From: UBA1425 sp051881715
GTDB lineage: Bacteria; Bacillota; Clostridia; Oscillospirales; Acutalibacteraceae
Direction of reading: 5' to 3'
NCBI GenBank assembly: GCA_051881715.1
Contig: JBJEQK010000046.1
Coordinates: 1-16,043 of the forward strand
Length of the DNA: 16,043 nt
Position 1 is the stretch's first letter; each line of letters starts with the position of its first letter. Positions 7,021-14,342 of the stretch are shown one piece after another. Under the pieces are notes generated by a model. The model was not told where the DNA came from and made no database searches. It saw nothing but the letters and a program-made list of their open reading frames with translations. The position numbers and the translations under genes are program-made.

Positions 7021-7401
7021 ATGAAGATAAGAAAATGGTTCACAAACTATTTTACAAAAGGTGAAAAAATGCTGTGGGCGTTTTCTGTAATGGCTGTTAT
7101 CACAGCTTTTTTCCTCTTTGACAAAGAAAATTATATTACGCTTATGGCATCATTGATTGGCGTGACTTCGTTAATTTTTAATGCGAAAGGAAACCCAGCA
7201 GGACAATTCCTCATGCTCATCTTTAGTGCGCTGTATGGTTTTTTTTCTTACAGATTTTCATACTATGGTGAAATGATAACATATCTCTGCATGACAGCGC
7301 CTATGGCGTTTGTTGCCTTGATCTCCTGGCTGAGAAACCCCTATATGGGGAACAAGTCGGAAGTGAAAGTCAATCAAATCGAAAAAAAGAACATATCTTG
7401 A
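7021..7401 (+). CDS. pnuC: PnuC-family vitamin transporter, N-terminal part (split gene)
   Basis: PnuC-family permeases move nicotinamide riboside, or thiamine or riboflavin in relatives, by facilitated diffusion coupled to phosphorylation inside the cell. This 126-residue frame carries the first half: an amphipathic N-terminus (KIRKWFTNYFTKGEKML) and hydrophobic segments around residues 18-40, 43-60, 63-80 and 84-105, with the family-typical FNAKGNPAGQFLMLIFSALYG. It starts at the ATG with GGGAGG (7011-7016) 4 nt upstream; an alternative start at 6988 lies inside the terminator stem and is unlikely. The frame ends at TGA 7399-7401, just after the A-run. The other half follows in the -1 frame. 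The substrate cannot be told from sequence. The gene is AT-richer than greA-lysS. Confidence 0.82.
   Translation: MKIRKWFTNYFTKGEKMLWAFSVMAVITAFFLFDKENYITLMASLIGVTSLIFNAKGNPAGQFLMLIFSALYGFFSYRFSYYGEMITYLCMTAPMAFVALISWLRNPYMGNKSEVKVNQIEKKNIS
7383..7389 (+). other. In-frame A_AAA_AAG slippery heptamer joining the two pnuC halves
   Basis: In the upstream frame the codons read GAA AAA AAG, so the heptamer A AAA AAG is in the register used for -1 frameshifting in bacterial dnaX. A -1 slip gives ...NQIEKK-EHILMWVLT..., which joins both parts into one normal-length PnuC. Alternatively, one A was lost from an ancestral run of eight, by mutation or sequencing error. I see no strong upstream SD-like stimulator or downstream hairpin. 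Confidence 0.5.
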
Positions 7402-7715
7402 TGTGGGTCTTGACTATAATTGTGACTGTGATTTTTTATTTCCTTTTGTCGTATTTCCATACTGCCAATATTCTTCCAAGTACCCTGTCTGTAACAACCA
7501 GTTTTTTAGCCGTATATCTCACATTCCGCAGAAGCCCCTATTATGCAATAGGGTACGTAGCAAATGATATCGTTTTGATCGTTTTGTGGACATTGGCGGC
7601 GCTGGAAGATATTGCCTATGTTTCCGTTATCGTCTGTTTCATCGCTTTTTTCGTAAATGATATTTATGGATTTTTAAGTTGGAAAAGAATGGAAAGCAGA
7701 CAGGCAGCTTCGTGA
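7401..7715 (+). CDS. pnuC: PnuC-family vitamin transporter, C-terminal part (split gene)
   Basis: This frame holds the second half of the PnuC fold: hydrophobic segments from WVLTIIVTVIFYFLLSYF, then PSTLSVTTSFLAVYLTFRRSPY, then YVANDIVLIVLWTLAALED, and the closing FFVNDIYGFLSWKRM. These are strongly PnuC-like and complete what the preceding frame lacks. An ATG at 7401-7403 overlaps the upstream stop as TGATG, so translational coupling could make it as a separate polypeptide; a TTG at 7398 is a less likely start. There is no good Shine-Dalgarno. Joined to the first part by a -1 shift at 7383-7389, the whole would be about 231 residues, near the usual family length. I therefore see either a frameshifted gene (broken or recoded) or, less likely, two separately made half-transporters. 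Confidence 0.72.
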   Translation: MWVLTIIVTVIFYFLLSYFHTANILPSTLSVTTSFLAVYLTFRRSPYYAIGYVANDIVLIVLWTLAALEDIAYVSVIVCFIAFFVNDIYGFLSWKRMESRQAAS

Positions 7716-7751
7716 TCCACCGCAAACTGTGCCCCAAACGGGAAGAAAAAG

Positions 7752-7852
7752 ATATGGCAATACCGCACAATCGGGGTGTGCGATTTTTGTGTAAGCTGAC
7801 AGAATAAAATTCAAGCAAGGCGTGTGCCGCGATTTGTGCGGTGTTGCCATAT
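7752..7852. repeat. 19-bp inverted repeat, palindromic element or bidirectional terminator
   Basis: ATATGGCAATACCGCACAA (7752-7770) and its inverted copy (7834-7852) match at 18 of 19 bases, with the exception able to pair as G-U, around a 63-nt loop. The similarity extends imperfectly inward. The outer ends can be read as TA flanks around TGGCAA...TTGCCA, as for TA-inserting mobile elements, so a MITE is possible. Read on the minus strand, the stem is followed by CTTTTTCTT, so it may also terminate the ABC operon. Confidence 0.6.
7764..7788 (+). terminator. Intrinsic terminator of pnuC
   Basis: CGCACA (7764-7769) pairs with TGTGCG (7777-7782) around a 7-nt loop and is followed by ATTTTT. 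It lies 49 nt after the pnuC stop and shares its left arm with the larger inverted repeat at 7752-7852. Confidence 0.7.
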
Positions 7853-7872
7853 GTAACGCCCGGTGCAAGGTA

Positions 7873-9693
7873 TTATGTTGCAAAGCCCGAATACTGCGTC
7901 CTGTAAAGTTCATAGTATTTTCCCTTTTGACGCAATAACACATCGTGCGTTCCGCTCTCCGCAATTTTGCCATGATCCATCACAACAATGAGATCCGAGT
8001 CCCGAATCGTGGACAGGCGATGCGCAATCACAATACTGGTACGCCCTTGCATAATGCGATGCATAGCACTTTGAATCGCCTTTTCGGTACGTGTATCCAC
8101 ATTGGATGTTGCCTCGTCCAGAATCAGAATTTTGGGATCGGCTACAAAGGCACGAGCAATCGCAAGCAGCTGACGCTGCCCCTGACTGATGTTCGCACCG
8201 GCGCAGGTCAACATGGTATCATAACCTTGCGGAAGGCGGCAGATCATATCCTTGCAACAGCTCATTTCTACTGCTGTTTCCAGTTGTTCATCTGTGGCGA
8301 ATGCATTGCCGTACTTCAGGTTGTTACGAACTGTATCAGAAAACAAAACCGTGTCCTGTAAAACGATGGCAACATTCTGACGCAAGCTATCCCGAGCGAT
8401 ATCCTGTATATTTTGCCCGTTTATGGTGATTTCCCCGCTGTCAATGTCGTAAAACCGCATGAGCAAATTCACAATGGTGGTCTTTCCGCTGCCGGTTGCG
8501 CCGACCAGCGCCACTTTTTTGCCGGTGGGTACTGTTAAAGAGAAATCTCTGATCACATCGTTTTTTGAATCATAGGAAAAGCATACGTTTTTGAAAGCTA
8601 CTGTCGCCTTTTCCTCTTTGATGAGCTTTGCACCTGCGTGATCTTCGTTTGCCTCGTCCAATACGGCGAAAACTCGTTCCGCTCCGGCAATTGCCGTTTG
8701 CAGCTGGCCGTAAACCTGCGCGATCTCATTGATAGGTCTGCTGAACTGCTTTGCATACACGATAAAGGCGGAGATAACGCCGACTGAGATCAGTCCGTTT
8801 ATAGAGAAATATCCGCCAAAGGCCGCGATGATCACAAAGCCGATGTTGCCGATGCAGTTCATGATCGGTCCCATTATGCCGCTGAAAATATCAGTTTTGA
8901 TCCCTGCTTTGGTAAGAGAATCCGCCGTGTCACAAAAACTTTCAGTTGCAGCCTTTTGGTAATTATAGGCGACGACCGTGCGGTATCCTGAAACCATTTC
9001 CTCCACGGTGCCGTTAAGCTGTCCCAGCAGCGTTTGTCGTTTGCGGGAAAAACCGCGCACTCTGCCGGAAAGGATTTTTGTGGCAAGCAGCGTCAGTAAA
9101 ACCGTTGCCAGACTGAGAAGCGTAAGCTGCCAGCAATACCAAAGCATGATCGCCACTGTACCGATAATCGTGAGAATACTCGAAAACAGCGACGGCAGAG
9201 ATTGCGACACCGTTGCGGAGATATTCTCAATGTCATTGGTCATCCGGCTCATAATATCTCCGTGGGAATGGGTATCGAGATAGCGTATGGGCAGATCGAC
9301 GATCTTGCCGAAAAGCTCCTCCCTCATCTGCTTTACAACGCTCTGACTGAGTCTGGCGCTGAGCAGTCCCTGCAAAAGCCCGCTTAAACTGTAAAGCAAA
9401 TAAACAGTGAACATCAGGATCAACGTATAAGCAAAATTCCCTTCCCGTTCTCCGGCAATAATATCAATGGCCTTGCTTTGCAAGCTCGGCGCATAGATCC
9501 CGCAAAGCGTACCGGCTGTCACGATGCCCAGCATAGCAATAACGGTTGTTTTTTGTCGTATAAAATACGTGACGACCCGCTTTAATGTTTCGCCGACGTT
9601 CTCCGCGTGTTCCACTTCTGCGAAACGCTGACCGCGGTTCATTGCACCCGGAATGATTGCCTGCGCACGCTTTGGTTCCAAATTGGTTTTCAT
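7873..9693 (-). CDS. ABC exporter half-transporter, canonical-ATPase subunit (TM288/BmrD-like)
   Basis: A 606-residue type IV (B-family) ABC exporter half: a six-helix transmembrane domain (about residues 35-345) and an ATP-binding domain (about 365-606). It has Walker A GATGSGKTT (about 396), Walker B ILILDEATS with the catalytic Glu (about 520), and the switch His in VIAHRLST (about 555). Its signature motif is changed: ISQGQ instead of LSGGQ. That combination is known from heterodimeric exporters such as TM287/288, where this subunit supplies the catalytic Walker/His set and a degenerate signature. The partner is the upstream gene, overlapping by 4 bp (ATGA), with AGGGAGGA as RBS. The substrate is unknown; drugs or lipids are typical for the family. 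It is the last gene of the marR operon and ends in TAA at 7873-7875. Confidence 0.93.
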   Translation of the reverse strand: MKTNLEPKRAQAIIPGAMNRGQRFAEVEHAENVGETLKRVVTYFIRQKTTVIAMLGIVTAGTLCGIYAPSLQSKAIDIIAGEREGNFAYTLILMFTVYLLYSLSGLLQGLLSARLSQSVVKQMREELFGKIVDLPIRYLDTHSHGDIMSRMTNDIENISATVSQSLPSLFSSILTIIGTVAIMLWYCWQLTLLSLATVLLTLLATKILSGRVRGFSRKRQTLLGQLNGTVEEMVSGYRTVVAYNYQKAATESFCDTADSLTKAGIKTDIFSGIMGPIMNCIGNIGFVIIAAFGGYFSINGLISVGVISAFIVYAKQFSRPINEIAQVYGQLQTAIAGAERVFAVLDEANEDHAGAKLIKEEKATVAFKNVCFSYDSKNDVIRDFSLTVPTGKKVALVGATGSGKTTIVNLLMRFYDIDSGEITINGQNIQDIARDSLRQNVAIVLQDTVLFSDTVRNNLKYGNAFATDEQLETAVEMSCCKDMICRLPQGYDTMLTCAGANISQGQRQLLAIARAFVADPKILILDEATSNVDTRTEKAIQSAMHRIMQGRTSIVIAHRLSTIRDSDLIVVMDHGKIAESGTHDVLLRQKGKYYELYRTQYSGFAT

Positions 9694-11426
9694 GCGATCT
9701 CATCCTCCCTGCCGATCTGAGAGCGATAAATATCCTGATAAATCGGACAAGATCGCATCAATTCTTCATGTGTGCCACAAGCAGAAATGCCGCCCTTCTC
9801 CAAAACAATGATTTTGTTCGCCCTGCGTATGGACGCAATCCGCTGCGCAATAATGATCTTCGTGCTGTCCGGGTGGGCGTTTTTCAGCGCTTGATACAGA
9901 TCGGCTTCGGTTTTCAGATCAAGAGCGCTGGTTGAATCATCAAAAATGAGGATCTCCGCCGGTTTCAAAACTGCTCTTGCAATGGAAATCCTTTGCTTCT
10001 GACCGCCGGATAGGTTCATGCCACGCTCCGCAACAACCGTATCATATCCTTCTGATGCGGAAGAGATAAAGGCATCTGCCTGTGCAGTGCGTGCAGCGGA
10101 TTTAACCGCCTCATCATCCGCTCCGGGAAAACCCCATTGGATATTTTCCCGTATAGAGGCGCTGAACAGCTCGCTTTTTTGCAGCACGATCGCCACTTTC
10201 TCACGAAGTACCTCCTGTCTGTATGCGCGAATATCGACGCCATCCACAAGAATTGCACCCTCAGTTACATCATAAAAACGTGGAATCAGATTTACAAGAG
10301 TGGTCTTTCCGCATCCTGTAACACCCACGATCGCTACGGTTTCCCCCTTGTGTATAGCCAGATTGATATGAGACAGCACATTTTGATTGCTTCCCGGATA
10401 AGCAAAGGAAACATCTCTAAATTCGATTTCACCCTTCATTTGCGTTTGTCCGTCAAATTCGCCGTCCGTAAGCTCCGATTCGCTGTGCAGTACCTCCTTT
10501 ACACGCTTCCATGAAGCGTATCCCCTGGAAATATTCTGAAACAACATGACGAGCATCAGAATACCGTTGAGCAGCTGTGTCGTGTACGTGATCGCTGCCA
10601 TTATATTGCCCGGCGTTGTACCTGCACCGCGCACGTCAATGGAACCTATCCACAAAATGACCGCAACAACGATATACATCAGTGAATTGACAATGGGATT
10701 CATAAAGGCAAAAATCACGAGTGTTTTGAGCTGTGTTTTGATCAGCGCATCATTGGCTTTTTCAAAGCGCACTTTTTCATAAACCTCACGCACGCAGGCT
10801 TTAATAATACGGATGCCGGATACATCCTCCTGCATAATGGCGTTGATCGAGTCAATCTGCGCCTGCAATTTGGAAAATAACGGATTTGCTTTATATAAGC
10901 AGACCGCGAGTGTACCCACAAGAAACGGAAATGCACACAGTACAACCAGCCCGAACTTGCTGTTCAGGCGAAACATACAGTACATACTGCCAAATGTCAA
11001 CAACGAAGTACGGATCATGCCCCGCACAAATTGGGATACAAAGTTCTGTACCTGCGTTATATCATTGGTCACTCTTGTCACAAGAGAACCTGTGCTGAAC
11101 CGATCTATTTTAGAAAACGAAAAGGTCATGATCTTTTGAAAGCAGTCTTTTCGCATCGCATTCCCGATGTTCTGCCCCGACAGATGGACAAAGACATTGT
11201 TGAGGGAACCGCAAAGACCGCCGAACAATACGAGTCCGATCATTTTTGCTCCAAGTATCCAGATCAAATTCAAATCGCCTACACCGCCATGACCCAGACC
11301 AAGAACGCCCTCATCCACAATTCGGCTCATAATGCGCGGTTGGATCAGATCCATCAGCACTTCGCCAACCATAAACACAGCTGCAAAAACTGCATACGGT
11401 AAATATGGTCTAATATATTTCCACAT
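9690..11426 (-). CDS. ABC exporter half-transporter, degenerate-ATPase subunit (TM287/BmrC-like)
   Basis: A 578-residue half-transporter with six membrane helices (about residues 10-310) and an ATP-binding domain (about 330-578). Walker A is GVTGCGKTT (about 367) and the signature LSGGQ is canonical. The Walker B end is ILIFDDSTS, with Asp in place of the catalytic Glu (about 492), and the switch His is replaced by Gln in IIAQRIAS (about 525). These are the exact changes expected for the non-catalytic site of a TM287/288- or BmrCD-type heterodimer, complementary to the downstream subunit. I prefer the ATG at 11424-11426 (MWKYIRPYLPY) because AGGGGAG lies 5 nt upstream. An ATG at 11442-11444 adds six residues and would overlap the marR stop as ATGA. 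It is the middle gene of the operon. The substrate is not predictable. Confidence 0.93.
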   Translation of the reverse strand: MWKYIRPYLPYAVFAAVFMVGEVLMDLIQPRIMSRIVDEGVLGLGHGGVGDLNLIWILGAKMIGLVLFGGLCGSLNNVFVHLSGQNIGNAMRKDCFQKIMTFSFSKIDRFSTGSLVTRVTNDITQVQNFVSQFVRGMIRTSLLTFGSMYCMFRLNSKFGLVVLCAFPFLVGTLAVCLYKANPLFSKLQAQIDSINAIMQEDVSGIRIIKACVREVYEKVRFEKANDALIKTQLKTLVIFAFMNPIVNSLMYIVVAVILWIGSIDVRGAGTTPGNIMAAITYTTQLLNGILMLVMLFQNISRGYASWKRVKEVLHSESELTDGEFDGQTQMKGEIEFRDVSFAYPGSNQNVLSHINLAIHKGETVAIVGVTGCGKTTLVNLIPRFYDVTEGAILVDGVDIRAYRQEVLREKVAIVLQKSELFSASIRENIQWGFPGADDEAVKSAARTAQADAFISSASEGYDTVVAERGMNLSGGQKQRISIARAVLKPAEILIFDDSTSALDLKTEADLYQALKNAHPDSTKIIIAQRIASIRRANKIIVLEKGGISACGTHEELMRSCPIYQDIYRSQIGREDEIA

Positions 11427-11440
11427 AACGGCTCCCCTGC

Positions 11441-12091
11441 TCATTCTTCCGGTCCGAAATGCCGACCGTGATGCCTGTCCCCATGAAAGCCATGCCCTCT
11501 GTGAAACCCGTGCGCATGGTTCGGAGGAAAACGGCCTTCCCAGTCCATGTGGATTTTTTCCAGCATGGAAAGCAGCGTCGCCTGTTCCTCCTGCGTGAGA
11601 CAGGAAAACATTTCCTCATGCCGCTTCTGCCGCTGCTCTGCGGCTTCCGACGCCTGCTCTGCACCCATATCCGTCAGCGAGATGTCCGCTGTCCTGCGGT
11701 CTGTTTCATTGGGAATGCGGGCAATGAGTCCTGCGTTTTCCAATTTGGACAGAATTTCACTCACAGAGCCGGGCTGAATGCCCAGTCGTTCCGTCAGGTC
11801 TTTCTGCGTAAGCGTTCCGCACTCGTGCAGAATAATCAGTATGCGCTTTTGGCTTGCTCTCCCCTCATACTGCATTTGCATCATGTGGAAGATGTCCCGC
11901 AGATTGAGAATCAGCTTTTCCTGCACATCTGCACTGTGATAGCGCGGCATATGCATTGCGTGTCGGTGTTCTTCCCTGTGTCTGCACGCCGGAAACACAC
12001 CCGTTTTGTCAAATTCTCGCCCTTTATTGCAGCCGGGAGCACTCAAATCGCAGTGGCGTCCACAACCGGGGCAGATTTCTTTCTTTGTCAT
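11441..12091 (-). CDS. MarR-family transcriptional regulator with Cys-rich N-terminus and His-rich C-terminus
   Basis: A 216-residue regulator, longer than the usual 140-150 for MarR. The winged helix-turn-helix spans about residues 79-145, with LTQKDLTERLGIQPGSVSEI as the recognition region and the wing signature ETDRRTADISLTDMG. The extra length is in two tails. Residues 7-21 have four cysteines (C7, C10, C14, C21) plus a nearby His, like a small metal- or redox-binding knuckle. The last 25 or so residues are His-rich (HAHGFHRGHGFHGDRHHGRH). It is the first gene of the operon, with an ideal RBS (TAGGAGGT, 12099-12106), and presumably represses its own promoter and the ABC exporter until a signal releases it. 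The divergent GH42 gene could also be affected. The ligand is unknown; metal or thiol sensing is inference. Confidence 0.9.
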   Translation of the reverse strand: MTKKEICPGCGRHCDLSAPGCNKGREFDKTGVFPACRHREEHRHAMHMPRYHSADVQEKLILNLRDIFHMMQMQYEGRASQKRILIILHECGTLTQKDLTERLGIQPGSVSEILSKLENAGLIARIPNETDRRTADISLTDMGAEQASEAAEQRQKRHEEMFSCLTQEEQATLLSMLEKIHMDWEGRFPPNHAHGFHRGHGFHGDRHHGRHFGPEE

Positions 12092-12111
12092 TTCTTTTAC
12101 CTCCTATCTTG

Positions 12112-12124
12112 TTTAGGTACCTTG
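12112..12124. promoter_or_regulatory. Candidate MarR operator 1, over the transcription start
   Basis: TTTAGGTACCTTG contains the perfect palindrome AGGTACCT (12115-12122). It lies just after the -10 of the marR promoter, about where transcription starts. Its 13-base pattern recurs inverted at 12151-12162, centred 38 bp away. Confidence 0.55.
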
Positions 12125-12153
12125 ATTATAACGCAACTGTTTAGAAATGTCAA
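12125..12153 (-). promoter_or_regulatory. Perfect consensus promoter of the marR-ABC operon
   Basis: On the minus strand TTGACA (12148-12153), a 17-nt spacer and TATAAT (12125-12130) match the sigma-A consensus at every position. Start is near 12118, so the leader before the marR RBS is very short (about 12 nt). Such a strong promoter, flanked by two palindromes, suggests the operon is normally repressed. Confidence 0.9.
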
Positions 12154-12162
12154 GGCGCCTAA
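12151..12162. promoter_or_regulatory. Candidate MarR operator 2, overlapping the -35 box
   Basis: CAAGGCGCCTAA contains the perfect palindrome AGGCGCCT (12153-12160) and overlaps the -35 at 12148-12153. With operator 1 it shares the pattern TTAGG-N2-CCTTGA in inverted orientation, differing only in the two central bases. Confidence 0.55.
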
Positions 12163-12199
12163 CGAAAATAAATCAATTATTTATTCCCCCGCCGCCACC

Positions 12200-12228
12200 T
12201 TGATTTTTGCGTAAAGATATGGTATACT
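12200..12228 (+). promoter_or_regulatory. Probable promoter of the GH42-beta-helix operon
   Basis: TTGATT (12200-12205), a 17-nt spacer, then TATACT (12223-12228) preceded by TGG, which makes an extended -10. Start is expected near 12235. It is divergent from the marR promoter, with the -35 boxes about 47 bp apart. Confidence 0.75.
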
Positions 12229-12236
12229 GACACCGT

Positions 12237-12267
12237 AGCCCTGTAGAGTTCTTTCTGCAGGGCTTTT
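12237..12267 (+). promoter_or_regulatory. Hairpin at the 5' end of the GH42 mRNA
   Basis: 12237-12248 pairs with 12253-12264 in a stem of about 12 bp (two G-U pairs) with a 4-nt loop, followed by TTTTG. It begins within a few bases of the predicted transcript start. It could protect the mRNA 5' end or act as a weak terminator/attenuator. The T-run is short, so I do not call it a firm terminator. Confidence 0.5.
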
Positions 12268-12302
12268 GTGCTAAGGCAACACACTTTGAGGAGGAGATCG
12301 CG

Positions 12303-14294
12303 ATGCAAGAGTTTTTTCTCGGGTCGTCCTACTACCCTGAGTGGTGGACGGAATCGGAATGGGAAGAGGATTTTGCAAAAATGGAAGCCCTCGGCTTCAA
12401 CACCGTGCGCATGGGGGAGTTTGCCTGGAGCTGGTATGAACCGACGGAGGGCAACTACAATTTTGCGCCCATGCTCCGTGCGCTGGACTGTGCGCAAAAG
12501 CATCATATAAAGGTAGTGATGGGCACGACCACCGCCATTGCCCCGCCTTGGCTGTACAAGAAATATCCCGAGATCAAGGGCGGCAACATCCACGGACACT
12601 ACGATTTCGGCGGAAGAAAGGGACAGTGCCTGTCCAGCGAAATCTTTTTGGAATATGCAAAAAAAATCACCAAGGCGCAGACCGAAGCTTTAGGGACACA
12701 TCCCGCCATTGTCGGCTGGCAGCTGGACAATGAACCGGGTTTTCCGTTCTGGGATTTTGACGAGAACTGCAACATCGGCTTTCGAAAATGGCTGCGTGAA
12801 AAATACGGCACCATTGACGCACTCAACAAGACGTGGTTCACGATGCTGTGGTCCAACGTCTACAACGACTTTGACGAGATCCAAATTCCCGTCAACCTCT
12901 CCGAGGGCGGATGGTCACCGCAGGTACAGCTGGATTACAGACGGTACTTTTCCTTTACCTTCAACCGTTTGCTGTCCATGGAAGCGGAATATGTGCGCAA
13001 AAATTCTCCCGGCAGATTTATCTACACCAACTGGCCTGGCGCCAACTGGTCGGTCAACTGCTTTGACGGGGAAAAATATCTGGACTACGCCGGCTGGGAC
13101 AACTATGTGCCGCAGCCCTTCGGTGACGATTACCGCATCCAGCTGCGCGCCAGCATGGAGCACAGCTTTGACCGCCGGCTCTCCAACGGCAAAAACGAAT
13201 TCCTCGTCGCAGAGCAGAAAGCCTATGCCGACGCCGACGCCAATGCACAGGTCATTGCGGCGCAGACGTGGCTGAATATTTCCCACGGCGCTTTCGGTAC
13301 GTTCTACTTCGAGTGGCGCACGCCCAACGGCAGCTTTGAGCAGGGCTACGACGGCATCCTTGCCAAAGATAAAAACTACCGTCCCGATACAAAGCCTGTC
13401 TTTGAAAAGCTGGCGCAGGATATCCGGAAAATCTATCCGCTGATCCGGGACGGCAGAACCCGATCCGACATTGCCATTCTCTATTCCTACGAGAACAGCT
13501 GGGGAATGCAAAACTGGGTCGTGGACGGGTACTACGACGACGACTTTTTCAACTGCTACGGCGGCTTCAAAAATGCACTGCAAACCAACATCGATGTGGT
13601 CGGGATGCAGGATGATCTGTCCGGCTACAAAATCGTTGTTCTGCCCAACCACCGCATCACCACCGCCGAGGAAGCCGAAAAAATCAAGGCATATGTGCAA
13701 AACGGCGGCACGGTCATCCTCGACTGCGAAGCCGGCACAAGGGACGAAAACAACCAGACGCGGGAGCTTTTGCCGCCCGGACTGTTCGCAGAGCTTTGTG
13801 GGTGCAAGGTTTTCGGCAGCGTCAGCGCAGACGATCTGCGCCGGCACACGGGAGACAGCAGCGTCCGCTTTGCCGACGGCACGGTCTGCGCCGTGCACAA
13901 CACGGTACACGCCCTCACGGCACAGGGTGCACAAACGGTTGCCGCGTACACTTCGGGCAGGCTCAGCGGCACCCCTGCGGTCACCATCCATCCATACGGC
14001 AAAGGGTTCGCCATCCTTTACGGCTTCAGCGGAAATGACATCGGCTTTTACGAAGCGCTGGCGAAGGATGTGCAAAAACGATTCCACATTCAGCCCTTGC
14101 TTTCGGCAGAGGACGGCGTCATCGTTTCTTCCCGCACGGCAAACGGAAAGGAATACATCTTCGCCGTAAACATGAAGGACGCCGAAAATGCAATTTACCC
14201 CGTCGGAAAGGCGGTTGATCTGCTTTCCGGCAAGCAGGCAGAGGGAAAATATATCCTTGCGCCCTATCAGACCGCCGTACTGCAAGTGCAATAA
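12303..14294 (+). CDS. GH42 family beta-galactosidase
   Basis: A 663-residue glycoside hydrolase family 42 enzyme that hydrolyses terminal beta-galactosides with retention of configuration. It opens with the typical GSSYYPEWW and GFNTVRMGEFAWSWYEP. The acid/base catalyst is E144 in GWQLDNEPG and the nucleophile is E304 in FLVAEQKA, matching the family spacing (E141 and E312 in the Thermus A4 enzyme). Residues about 1-380 form the TIM barrel, about 390-590 the Rossmann-like trimerisation domain, and the rest a small beta domain. There is no signal peptide, so it acts in the cytoplasm on imported oligosaccharides. The RBS AGGAGG (12289-12294) is 8 nt upstream. It shares a transcript with the secreted beta-helix gene 48 nt downstream. 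The exact substrate (lactose, galacto-oligosaccharide, arabinogalactan or mucin fragments) is not determined; the nearby secreted protein hints at plant or host glycans. Confidence 0.94.
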   Translation: MQEFFLGSSYYPEWWTESEWEEDFAKMEALGFNTVRMGEFAWSWYEPTEGNYNFAPMLRALDCAQKHHIKVVMGTTTAIAPPWLYKKYPEIKGGNIHGHYDFGGRKGQCLSSEIFLEYAKKITKAQTEALGTHPAIVGWQLDNEPGFPFWDFDENCNIGFRKWLREKYGTIDALNKTWFTMLWSNVYNDFDEIQIPVNLSEGGWSPQVQLDYRRYFSFTFNRLLSMEAEYVRKNSPGRFIYTNWPGANWSVNCFDGEKYLDYAGWDNYVPQPFGDDYRIQLRASMEHSFDRRLSNGKNEFLVAEQKAYADADANAQVIAAQTWLNISHGAFGTFYFEWRTPNGSFEQGYDGILAKDKNYRPDTKPVFEKLAQDIRKIYPLIRDGRTRSDIAILYSYENSWGMQNWVVDGYYDDDFFNCYGGFKNALQTNIDVVGMQDDLSGYKIVVLPNHRITTAEEAEKIKAYVQNGGTVILDCEAGTRDENNQTRELLPPGLFAELCGCKVFGSVSADDLRRHTGDSSVRFADGTVCAVHNTVHALTAQGAQTVAAYTSGRLSGTPAVTIHPYGKGFAILYGFSGNDIGFYEALAKDVQKRFHIQPLLSAEDGVIVSSRTANGKEYIFAVNMKDAENAIYPVGKAVDLLSGKQAEGKYILAPYQTAVLQVQ

Positions 14295-14342
14295 ATACAG
14301 GAATATGCGACATTGGAAATTTTCAAGCAAGGAGATAATCCT

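Noticed and set aside
11459..12214. 251-codon plus-strand open frame opposite marR
   Set aside because: It lies opposite a clear MarR gene and its operators, and its product resembles no known family.
12915..14330. 471-codon minus-strand open frame over GH42
   Set aside because: Codon-aligned antisense shadow of the GH42 gene, which has both catalytic Glu residues in place.
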